NCBI GenBank assembly: GCA_900539655.1
Contig: UQCR01000018.1
Span: 1-64,000, forward strand
DNA from: an uncultured Robinsoniella sp.
GTDB taxonomy: Bacteria > Bacillota > Clostridia > Lachnospirales > Lachnospiraceae
Length of the DNA: 64,000 bases
Reading direction: 5' to 3'
The position numbers and the translations under genes were made by a program. The notes below the pieces were generated by a model, which ran no database searches, was not told where the DNA came from, and saw only the letters and a program-made list of their open reading frames with translations. Positions within the stretch are counted from its first letter, which is position 1. The number at the start of each line of letters is the position of its first letter. Below, piece after piece: positions 43,613-50,717 of the stretch.

Positions 43613-44155
43613 TTACCGTCTTAAAACTTTCTGGCTCTGCCAGAGGAACATCAGGTATAATATACCTGCAACCAGCTGAACAATGGCAATAATAAACGTG
43701 ACAATAGATGCTAATATGTTAATAATCGGAATGTACATCAGCAGTTCACAGATCAGTGAAACTATCATACACAATCCATATAATTTCCAGATCAGTCCTG
43801 CACGGCTGACGAGTGTCTGGTCTACACCCCATAAAATTCCAGCTGTGGCTTTACAGATATAGAATACAGATAAAAATGATAAAATGGTGTTCCCCATGCC
43901 CAGCATACCTGAGATAATCCCATGATTAAAAAACATTCCGATGATGTTAACTGCCAGATTCACCATGGTGATGTAAAATGCTGTCTTGTAGTCCTCGCTT
44001 ACTCCGGACAGGATATAAATTGCGTACAGGCAGATGATAAAACTAGCCAGCACTGCTATGATGCCCAGGAACGGGATAAAGCCCAGCAATCCCAATATCT
44101 GGCCTATAAATAAGTAGTATATTCCGTTTCCGGCTCTTCCTCCTATGCTTCCCAA
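43613..44155 (-). CDS. Small polytopic membrane protein, function unknown
   Basis: 180 residues with about five membrane segments (residues 12-30, 30-52, 60-80, 85-105, 125-145, 150-172). Start is TTG 44155 preceded by AAAGGGGG at suitable spacing; the first residues are MGSIGGRAGNG. No catalytic or binding motif is seen. It stands alone on the minus strand, divergent from the two-component system downstream. Confidence 0.6.
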   Translation of the reverse strand: MGSIGGRAGNGIYYLFIGQILGLLGFIPFLGIIAVLASFIICLYAIYILSGVSEDYKTAFYITMVNLAVNIIGMFFNHGIISGMLGMGNTILSFLSVFYICKATAGILWGVDQTLVSRAGLIWKLYGLCMIVSLICELLMYIPIINILASIVTFIIAIVQLVAGILYLMFLWQSQKVLRR

Positions 44156-44420
44156 ATGAATAACCCCCTTTATATGAAATGATAATTATAGTGTAGCATA
44201 GGATAAAAAATAAGTCTATGTTAAAATGCTGTTCTATGGACTGACTTGGAGATCATCCGTATATTTTCAAATATTGCATCTATCAATAAAACGTTCTTTT
44301 GTATAGAATTTTATCCTCATACGTTCCTGCCATAATTATCAGTTTGTTTTTTCGACTTTTTTCATATATACTGGAAATTGAAATTAAAAAAACAAGAAAA
44401 ATATTGGAAATGCATCATAC

Positions 44421-44440
44421 ATGATACAAAAATGATGCAA
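44421..44440 (+). promoter_or_regulatory. Direct-repeat operator before the response regulator gene
   Basis: ATGATACAA (44421-44429) and ATGATGCAA (44432-44440) start 11 bases apart, one helical turn, the layout used by OmpR-family dimers. A TACAAT box follows at 44463-44468 with a poor -35 box touching the repeat, as in activated promoters. A matching repeat pair sits before the VanY-like gene at 47525. The rest of the gap 44156-44420 is AT-rich without other clear signals. Confidence 0.6.
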
Positions 44441-44495
44441 CTTTGGCGCAAAATAGAAAAAGTACAATGTTGCAAATATAAACGGGGGAGAAAAA

Positions 44496-45149
44496 ATGAT
44501 AAAAATACTGGTTGTTGAAGATGAAGAGCCGATTTCTAATTTGATCCGCATGAACCTTGTAAAAGCAGGTTATCAGTGTGAGTGCTCATTTGATGGATTA
44601 GATGCGGCTGATAAGATGGCAGAAGGAAATTATGATCTGGTACTTCTGGACATCATGCTGCCTAAAATTAATGGATATGAATTACTGGAATATGCCAAGA
44701 CCCTGAATCTCCCCGTTATTTTTATAACGGCTATGGGATCCCTGGATAATAAAGTAAAGGGGCTTCGCCAGGGGGCAGATGACTATATCACCAAGCCATT
44801 TGAGATTATAGAGCTGCTTGCCAGAGTGGAAAGTGCCCTTAGAAGATATAATAAGGCGGAAAAGGTGATCCGTATTCTGGATATTGAAATAGATGTTTCT
44901 TCCAGAGTTGTCAGACAAAAAGGAGAGCAGGTACTGCTGACCCTGAAGGAATTTGAATTGCTTCTTTTGTTTGTACGCAATAAGAATATAGCACTTTACC
45001 GGGAGACGATCTACGAAAATGTATGGGGAAGCAGTTATCTGGGAGATAGCAGGACTGTGGATTTACATGTACAAAGGCTGCGAAAAAAGCTGAATTGGGA
45101 GACCTATATTGTTGCCGTATATAAAGTGGGATACAGACTGGAGGTCTAA
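44496..45149 (+). CDS. OmpR-family response regulator
   Basis: 217 residues. Receiver domain with the acidic pair (VVEDEEP), phosphorylation Asp in LLDIMLPKINGYE near residue 52, Thr in ITAMG and Lys in TKPFE. A winged-helix trans_reg_C domain follows (about 125-217; LTLKEFELLLLFVRNKN, RTVDLHVQRLRKKL, YKVGYRLEV). The kinase gene begins at the next base after its stop. Direct repeats upstream are a likely autoregulatory site. Confidence 0.93.
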   Translation: MIKILVVEDEEPISNLIRMNLVKAGYQCECSFDGLDAADKMAEGNYDLVLLDIMLPKINGYELLEYAKTLNLPVIFITAMGSLDNKVKGLRQGADDYITKPFEIIELLARVESALRRYNKAEKVIRILDIEIDVSSRVVRQKGEQVLLTLKEFELLLLFVRNKNIALYRETIYENVWGSSYLGDSRTVDLHVQRLRKKLNWETYIVAVYKVGYRLEV

Positions 45150-46568
45150 ATGAAATTTCGCTGGAAGATTTTCTTCATTTTTACGGCATTGATTGCAGTC
45201 GTGTTCAGCATTTTTGGTATTTGGATCGTGACCGCCACATTTCAGTCTTCCCTGGATCGGGAGATTGAACGCGGGAATTCCGAAAATAAAATGTTCCAGT
45301 TTGCATTTGAAATGTCCGTAAATTCATTAGGGGAAGAATATCTGGTTATAGATGATAAAGTGATTAAGGATATCGCCAATTCATTAAAGAAAAGCGTAGG
45401 CGGAAGCAACAGCTACATCAGAGTTTATGATAAACAGAAAAATGTACTGTTCAGTGATGCTAATATAAAGACAGATACGGACTTCATATCGCGGCTCCAG
45501 GATAATAATTATGGTTATGAGATCGTAAATGAAAATGACGGATATTATCTGATCGTCATGTGCAAAAGCGAAAGTAAGGAAAGTGTATTCTATCTGGAGA
45601 ATATCATGGATATATCCTATATATATTCAGAACGGGAACAGCTGTTTCAGAGGTATCAGATTGGCATTGTTGTGCTTTTAGTGGGAACAGGATTTGTAAC
45701 CCTGGTACTATCCAATTACCTTACACGGTCTGTGGTAACGCTGTCTAAAGTGACCAGAAAGTTTTCCAGGGGAGATTATCAGATACGGGCGAAACGTGTC
45801 AGTGAGGATGAGATAGGGGAGTTGTCCCAGGACTTTAATGACATGGCGGAAAATCTGTGTCAGAAAATGGGTGAATTGGCACAGGCAGCCAGGCGTCAGG
45901 AGGATTTTACAGCCTCCTTTGCCCATGAACTTAAGACGCCGCTTACTTCCATTATCGGATATGCAGACATGCTGCGTACTATGAATCTGGACAAGGAAGA
46001 AATAATGGAAGCATCTAACTACATCTACTCTCAGGGAAAGCGGCTGGAAAGCCTTTCCCTAAAGCTGCTGGAATTGATTGTGACCAAGAAACAGGAGTAT
46101 GAACTGACTCCCATTCAGGCAGAGGCGTTTATGAAAAATGTGGTACAGACTGTAAGCGCATCTTTGGAGGCGAAACAGATTACCCTGCATATGAAGGCGG
46201 AAGAAGGGGTTATTATTGGAGAAAAGGATTTGTTGGTTTCTCTGCTGGTGAATCTGATCGATAATGCCAGAAAGGCGTCTTACGAGCAGGGAGACATCTG
46301 GATTACGGGAACCAGGAACCAGGATGATTATGAGATTATGGTAAAGGACAATGGTTGTGGTATTCCGGAGGAGGAACTCAGTAAAATTACGGAAGCTTTT
46401 TATATGGTGGACAAGTCCAGAGCCAGAAAAGAAGGAGGGGCAGGGCTTGGAATGACACTTTGCAGTAAAATAGTGGAGATCCATGATGCCAAATGGCGTA
46501 TACGGAGTAAAGAAGGAGAGGGAACAACGATCTGGATTTCCTTCCCGGAAGGGGGAGCAGGCAGATGA
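45150..46568 (+). CDS. Sensor histidine kinase
   Basis: 472 residues. Membrane helix at 7-29, extracytoplasmic sensor (about 30-165), second helix (about 170-190), HAMP (192-245), HisKA with FAHELKTPLTSIIGYAD near residue 257 and HATPase with NLIDNARKA, DNGCGIPEEEL and GGAGLGMTLC. Its arrangement resembles cell-envelope sensing kinases of Clostridia. Its end overlaps the next gene by four bases. It pairs with the regulator just upstream. Confidence 0.93.
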   Translation: MKFRWKIFFIFTALIAVVFSIFGIWIVTATFQSSLDREIERGNSENKMFQFAFEMSVNSLGEEYLVIDDKVIKDIANSLKKSVGGSNSYIRVYDKQKNVLFSDANIKTDTDFISRLQDNNYGYEIVNENDGYYLIVMCKSESKESVFYLENIMDISYIYSEREQLFQRYQIGIVVLLVGTGFVTLVLSNYLTRSVVTLSKVTRKFSRGDYQIRAKRVSEDEIGELSQDFNDMAENLCQKMGELAQAARRQEDFTASFAHELKTPLTSIIGYADMLRTMNLDKEEIMEASNYIYSQGKRLESLSLKLLELIVTKKQEYELTPIQAEAFMKNVVQTVSASLEAKQITLHMKAEEGVIIGEKDLLVSLLVNLIDNARKASYEQGDIWITGTRNQDDYEIMVKDNGCGIPEEELSKITEAFYMVDKSRARKEGGAGLGMTLCSKIVEIHDAKWRIRSKEGEGTTIWISFPEGGAGR

Positions 46569-47524
46569 ACTGGAAAAAAATCGGGAAGTATACCCTGAGC
46601 TCAGGTTTTGTGGGAGGATTAATAGCAATGGCAATTTTTTTCCCCCAGTATTACAGCAAGATACATGACAGCAAATATCTGAATAATGTTACCATTGTGG
46701 ACAGAGAGAAGGTTTCGCTGTCATACGATTATAATACTTCTCTGGAAAGTAAGCTGGAGGTTTTGATGCAGTCTGTAAAAAAAGGCACGGCGTTTAATCC
46801 GGTCCGCCAGACGAAAGACAACGTGGTCAGTGATAAAACACTGATTGAGGGTCTGGCAAAAGAAGTGGTCGAATTGCAGACGTTAGGTATTCTCTGGATG
46901 GCTCAGCAGTACCCGTATGTGGATTATTTTGTGGATGCTTCACTGTACAGTGTAAAAAATGAATCTTCAGCACTGAATCCAAATGACAATGTATTGTTCT
47001 GGTATATGCGGTTTAGTGACTTTACGACCTTTGACTTTGAATTTTGTGTGGATGCATATGATTACAAGATTTATAGCGCAAGCATTTCCTGTGACATACT
47101 TCAAGACGAGTATAATTTACTTCAGTCCCAAATGGTAATGAATGAGACCTGGATAAAGAACAGTACCGGTACAGATGAAACGGCTGTTACAGAACGTGCA
47201 ACGGAAGAGATGGCAGAAAGTATGGACATCTCAATAGACAATAATTCCGCCATGTGGGCTGACAGAGAAGAATTTCATGTGTATTTGAATAAGCTGAATG
47301 TAAATATAGTTGATAGTTTTCAACGGTACTACGGTGCGGATTTTGCTGAAATTTACAGTTATGATTATTTATATTCTATTATTAGCTGCCAGTTTAAAAA
47401 TTCTTCTGTTAATGTCAGAAAGAGCTGGTATGGAAAGAATGTTGGAGCGAATTATATGCCGGCATTTGCAATCGGGGTTGAAGATATGGCTGACTGGATT
47501 GAGAATGCAGATAAAAATAAGTAA
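46565..47524 (+). CDS. Membrane-anchored extracytoplasmic protein cotranscribed with the sensor kinase
   Basis: 319 residues; a single N-terminal membrane anchor (SSGFVGGLIAMAIFFPQYY) and an extracytoplasmic domain of unknown fold. ATG overlaps the kinase stop (ATGA), with GGAAGGGGGAG before it. No enzyme motif is visible. Its position suggests an accessory protein that tunes the kinase, by analogy with YycH/YycI-type partners, but there is no sequence evidence for that relationship. Confidence 0.7.
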   Translation: MNWKKIGKYTLSSGFVGGLIAMAIFFPQYYSKIHDSKYLNNVTIVDREKVSLSYDYNTSLESKLEVLMQSVKKGTAFNPVRQTKDNVVSDKTLIEGLAKEVVELQTLGILWMAQQYPYVDYFVDASLYSVKNESSALNPNDNVLFWYMRFSDFTTFDFEFCVDAYDYKIYSASISCDILQDEYNLLQSQMVMNETWIKNSTGTDETAVTERATEEMAESMDISIDNNSAMWADREEFHVYLNKLNVNIVDSFQRYYGADFAEIYSYDYLYSIISCQFKNSSVNVRKSWYGKNVGANYMPAFAIGVEDMADWIENADKNK

Positions 47525-47544
47525 ATGATACAACTATGATACAA
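47525..47544 (+). promoter_or_regulatory. Direct-repeat operator before the VanY-like gene
   Basis: Two exact copies of ATGATACAA (47525-47533 and 47536-47544) start 11 bases apart directly after the stop of the preceding gene. They match the pair at 44421. A TATTCT box at 47575-47580 may be the -10 element. Probable binding site of the adjacent response regulator. Confidence 0.6.
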
Positions 47545-47632
47545 ATTTCACACGATTTTGATGCAGTTGGGTTTTATTCTATGAATAACGATACGGTACA
47601 CGAGGGAGTATCTGTTATAAGGAGGAACCGCT

Positions 47633-48418
47633 GTGAACAAAAGAAAAAGGAAGAAATTGCGAAGGATGAAGGCGTATTGTATGCGCTTTTTGGCGGGAGG
47701 CGTTTTATGTTTTGTTTTGATTGGAGTTTTTATGCTGGGGGCAAACGCATTTCAATCATTTGAAGCGAAACCCACAGGCAATTTTGATAAAAATGATAAG
47801 ACTGGTACCGCCGGACACGAATTAACAGTTAACAGGCAGAAGAAATCAGATTCTGAAACCGATCTGTTAATTCTGGTGAATAAGGATCATCCGTTGCCGG
47901 ATGATTACCAGGTGGAACTAAAGAGCCTGCAGAATGGGCTAACCAGTGTGGCTGATTCCATTTATGAGCAATTGAAGGAAATGCTCACGGATGGAAGTGA
48001 AGAAGGGCTGGAATTCTGTGTGGCTTCCGGCTATCGCAGTGTAGAGAGCCAGCAGAAGATTCTGGATAATGACATCAGTGCGCTGATGCAGCAGGGCTTG
48101 ACGTATGAAGAGGCATATGAGGAAAAAACAAGAGTTGTCATGCCTCCGGGTTATAGTGAACACGAATCCGGCCTGGCAGTGGACATAACCGCGTTGAGTA
48201 ACCAGAAGCTGGATGACACACAGGAAGAGACGCCGGAAATTAAATGGCTGCAGAAAAATTGTGCCAGATATGGATTTATTCTCAGATATCCCAGGGGGAA
48301 AGAGGATATAACAGATATAGATTATGAATCCTGGCATTTCAGGTACGTGGGAATCGAAGCCGCAGAATATATTATGGATCACAATTTGACATTAGAAGAA
48401 TATCTAGAGAAGAAATAG
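47633..48418 (+). CDS. VanY-like D-alanyl-D-alanine carboxypeptidase (peptidase M15B)
   Basis: 261 residues with an N-terminal signal anchor (FLAGGVLCFVLIGVFMLGANAF) and an extracytoplasmic zinc peptidase domain. Zinc and catalytic motifs: SGYRSVESQQ near residue 127, SEHESGLAVDI near residue 178 (SxHxxGxAxD) and ESWHFRYVG near residue 229. It trims the terminal D-Ala of peptidoglycan stems. GTG start behind AAGGAGGAACC. The repeat pair upstream suggests control by the adjacent two-component system. No vanA-type ligase or vanX is nearby, so this is wall housekeeping rather than a glycopeptide-resistance set. Confidence 0.9.
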   Translation: MNKRKRKKLRRMKAYCMRFLAGGVLCFVLIGVFMLGANAFQSFEAKPTGNFDKNDKTGTAGHELTVNRQKKSDSETDLLILVNKDHPLPDDYQVELKSLQNGLTSVADSIYEQLKEMLTDGSEEGLEFCVASGYRSVESQQKILDNDISALMQQGLTYEEAYEEKTRVVMPPGYSEHESGLAVDITALSNQKLDDTQEETPEIKWLQKNCARYGFILRYPRGKEDITDIDYESWHFRYVGIEAAEYIMDHNLTLEEYLEKK

Positions 48419-48429
48419 GGGGGATACCT

Positions 48430-48702
48430 ATGAAGGTAAGAAAGAGACTCATAATTTTAGGTACAGGCAGTGAAAAGAGGTTAAAACCAAGATTGTTTTT
48501 TATGGCTGGCAAAATGGGACTGTCAGGATGGATCATCAACATGAGTACCGGAGTTTTAGAGGCAGAATTTCAAGGGGACGAAAGAAGAATACAAAAGTAC
48601 ATAGACCTGATTACAGCTGAATATAATCTAAACATGGATGATATCCGCTGTGAACTTGTGGAAATGGATGAAGCGGATGATGGAAGTTTGAGAATCGGAT
48701 GA
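48430..48702 (+). CDS. Acylphosphatase-like small protein, active site uncertain
   Basis: 90 residues. The middle, MAGKMGLSGWIINMSTGVLEAEFQGDERRIQKYIDLI, matches the acylphosphatase pattern (LGLxGWVRN, then the beta strand and helix). The usual GxVQGVxFR loop is not recognisable; KRLKPRLFF stands in its place, and only the Asn of GWIIN is clear. It may be a non-catalytic relative. The last codons (DDGSLRIG) are supplied by the first units of a 20-bp tandem repeat. It follows the VanY-like gene by 11 bases. Confidence 0.65.
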   Translation: MKVRKRLIILGTGSEKRLKPRLFFMAGKMGLSGWIINMSTGVLEAEFQGDERRIQKYIDLITAEYNLNMDDIRCELVEMDEADDGSLRIG

Positions 48703-48798
48703 TGGAAGTTTGAGAAGGATAATGAAAGTTTGAGAAGGATGATTGAAGTTTGAGAAGGATAACGGAAGTCTGAGAAGGATGATTGAAGTTTGAGAATC
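48675..48798 (+). repeat. Six-unit 20/22-bp tandem repeat
   Basis: Six consecutive units of GGATGATGGAAGTTTGAGAA with small changes: the first and last are 22 bases (ending ATC), the four inner ones 20. Unit starts: 48675, 48697, 48717, 48737, 48757, 48777. The array begins inside the acylphosphatase-like gene, supplies its stop codon, and ends 50 bases before the GNAT gene. Most units contain a stop in the frame of ATGGAAGTTTGA. Confidence 0.9.
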
Positions 48799-48851
48799 GA
48801 ATTAACAGTGACAGGATAAACCGCGACAGGATAATCAGAAGGAGAGAGGAT

Positions 48852-49295
48852 ATGATCAGAGAATTTGAGGAAAATGATTTGGAGCGGATCATGCAGATCT
48901 GGCTGGATACCAATTTGACGGCACATAAATTTATTTCCAGGGATTATTGGGAAGATCATTTTGACATGGTTCTGGAGAGCCTGCCCGGGGCAGAGATATA
49001 TGTATATGAAATAAACGGAAATGTTCTGGGATTTATCGGGATTCTGAATGGATATATAGCAGGGCTGTTCGTAGATGCCATGGTCCAGTCAAAAGGAATC
49101 GGACACAGCCTTCTTACTGTGGCAAAAAATAAATATCCGGTACTTACCCTGCATGTTTACCGTAAAAACGAACGGGCTATAAAGTTTTATAAAGACGAAG
49201 GCTTTTTGGTTGAGGAGAGAAAGAAGGATCCTGCAGTAGGAGAAGACGAGTACAAAATGCTGTACCGGTCCTGCCAGGTGGCTGTGGGTGGATGA
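48852..49295 (+). CDS. GNAT-family N-acetyltransferase
   Basis: 147 residues, cytoplasmic, acetyl-CoA dependent. IREFEENDLERIMQIWLDTN at the N-terminus, the strand GNVLGFIGI near residue 63, the acetyl-CoA loop VQSKGIGHSLL near residue 86 and the late LHVYRKNERAIKFYKDEGF are typical. The longer frame from 48783 begins with TTG inside the tandem repeat; ATG 48852 follows AAGGAGAGAGG and gives the family N-terminus. Substrate unknown. The 3' end runs into a 10-bp repeat. Confidence 0.85.
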   Translation: MIREFEENDLERIMQIWLDTNLTAHKFISRDYWEDHFDMVLESLPGAEIYVYEINGNVLGFIGILNGYIAGLFVDAMVQSKGIGHSLLTVAKNKYPVLTLHVYRKNERAIKFYKDEGFLVEERKKDPAVGEDEYKMLYRSCQVAVGG

Positions 49296-49340
49296 ACTCA
49301 GATGAAGATAGATGAAGATAGATGAAAACGGATGAATCCG
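49291..49340 (+). repeat. Five-unit 10-bp tandem repeat
   Basis: GATGAACTCA, GATGAAGATA twice, GATGAAAACG, GATGAATCCG in tandem. The first unit holds the stop codon of the GNAT gene. It shares the GATGA core with the 20-bp repeat on the other side of that gene. Confidence 0.85.
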
Positions 49341-49409
49341 GTTGACTTTGGAAAACCATCATAATACAATACAGGAAAAGCCACTGGCGGCAGTAAAGGA
49401 AGAGGATTC

Positions 49410-50609
49410 ATGAAACGGCAGAATGACTGGTATACCGGTATTAATTATTATGATAACTATAAGGAAAAAGAGATTCAGATCGAGAAGAAAAAAATTGCAG
49501 TACCGATGGAACAGCACATACACGAACAGGTAGAAATCCTATATGTGCTGTCAGGGGATGGTATCATCCGTGTAAATGGATGCGATTATCCAGCGAAAGA
49601 AGGCTCCTTCTTCTGTCTTTATTCCCATCACTTTTATGGGATACATACGATTAAAAAAGAGATAGAGGCGGTAGTTGTCAAATTCTATATAGGATTATTT
49701 ATGTATATGTGCTGGGAAAAGCATCCCAGAAATGCCAATGCCAAGCTTGTTTATGATACCTGCCCCATGGCGGAATTACAGGGAGGTCAGAAATCCAGGG
49801 TAGAGGCACTGATGTTTGATCTTTTGCAGGAGAAAAAAGAGCAGCGGTTTGGCAGTAAGAATATGATCTTATATAAGACATTGGAGCTGCATAATTATTT
49901 CTGCCGTTATGCCTATGAAAATATCGGTAAGAGTAAAAAAGAAGACAGTGAAGTATGGAGTGTAATTCAGAAAGTTTCTCTGGCTGGTGGAGAACATCTG
50001 GGATTAAATGAACTGGCACAGGAAATGGGGTGTTCATCCAAAGTTCTGAATCAGAAGGTTAAAAATGCCTGTGGTTATACTTATTTTCAGCTGCAGCAGT
50101 ATGGAAAAATTATTAATGCCTGTGCATTGCTGCATTTTCCGGAGCTTACGATGGAATATGTGAGCGGACTGCTGGGCTTTCCGTCAGTTCCCGCATTTTA
50201 CCGGGTATTTGAACAGCACTGCGGTATGACGCCCCGGGAATACCAGAAAGAATGCATTGGAAATGGTAAAATGGAAATGGAAGGGGCGGGGATTGGTATG
50301 CAGTTCCTGCAGTATCTGCACCTTAATTTCATGAAAGAAATAAAACTGGAGAAGATGAGTGAGGAATTCTGCCTGAAGCCATATACGGTAAAGCAAATCT
50401 TTAAAAATGTATTCGGTACAGATTTCCAAAGCCTGTTAAATGAAATAAGGGTCTGTTATGCAGCGGCATTTTTGCGCAGTACGAATTTAAGTGTATTGGA
50501 AATTTCTGCGCGCTGCGGATTTGAATCTCTGTCTACTTTTCAAAGAGCATTTCAGGAGTGGATGCACCAGTCTGCTTCTCAATACCGCCGGTCGTATCAA
50601 GGGGAATAA
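49410..50609 (+). CDS. AraC-family regulator with two tandem DNA-binding domains
   Basis: 399 residues. Residues 15-110 form a cupin-like sensor (HIHEQVEILYVLSGDGIIRVNG). Residues about 195-282 are an AraC-type double helix-turn-helix (LGLNELAQEMGCSSKVLNQKVKN, ending FPSVPAFYRVFEQHCGMTPREYQKE). Residues about 300-395 hold a second (LEKMSEEFCLKPYTVKQIFKNVFG, ending FESLSTFQRAFQEWMHQSASQYRR). AraC proteins usually carry only one such unit. Ribosome site GGAAGAGG. It lies 108 bases before the flavoenzyme gene at 50718 in the same direction and is the likely regulator of that pair. Confidence 0.88.
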   Translation: MKRQNDWYTGINYYDNYKEKEIQIEKKKIAVPMEQHIHEQVEILYVLSGDGIIRVNGCDYPAKEGSFFCLYSHHFYGIHTIKKEIEAVVVKFYIGLFMYMCWEKHPRNANAKLVYDTCPMAELQGGQKSRVEALMFDLLQEKKEQRFGSKNMILYKTLELHNYFCRYAYENIGKSKKEDSEVWSVIQKVSLAGGEHLGLNELAQEMGCSSKVLNQKVKNACGYTYFQLQQYGKIINACALLHFPELTMEYVSGLLGFPSVPAFYRVFEQHCGMTPREYQKECIGNGKMEMEGAGIGMQFLQYLHLNFMKEIKLEKMSEEFCLKPYTVKQIFKNVFGTDFQSLLNEIRVCYAAAFLRSTNLSVLEISARCGFESLSTFQRAFQEWMHQSASQYRRSYQGE

Positions 50610-50717
50610 ATGAGAAGAAAACTAACGTTTTTGAATATATTATTCGATATAAAATCGCTATAATGAAAGAAAAGAGCAATCTATATTTGCTACTTTCGGA
50701 CAGGAGGCGGTTTTTTT

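Noticed and set aside
43391..43624. 77-codon frame between the MFS gene and the membrane protein
   Set aside because: It runs through a perfect palindrome, has no ribosome site and overlaps the end of the opposite gene.
44496..48418. Vancomycin resistance cluster
   Set aside because: A VanY-like enzyme next to a two-component system is suggestive, but no vanH, vanA/B-type ligase or vanX gene is present, and the kinase/regulator pair is of generic OmpR type.
48675..48798. Possible CRISPR array
   Set aside because: The 20-22 bp units follow each other directly with no spacers, and no cas genes are in the window. It is a simple tandem repeat.
48783..48851. Longer GNAT start at a TTG in the tandem repeat
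   Set aside because: The extra residues are repeat-derived and low-complexity, and the strong ribosome site belongs to ATG 48852.
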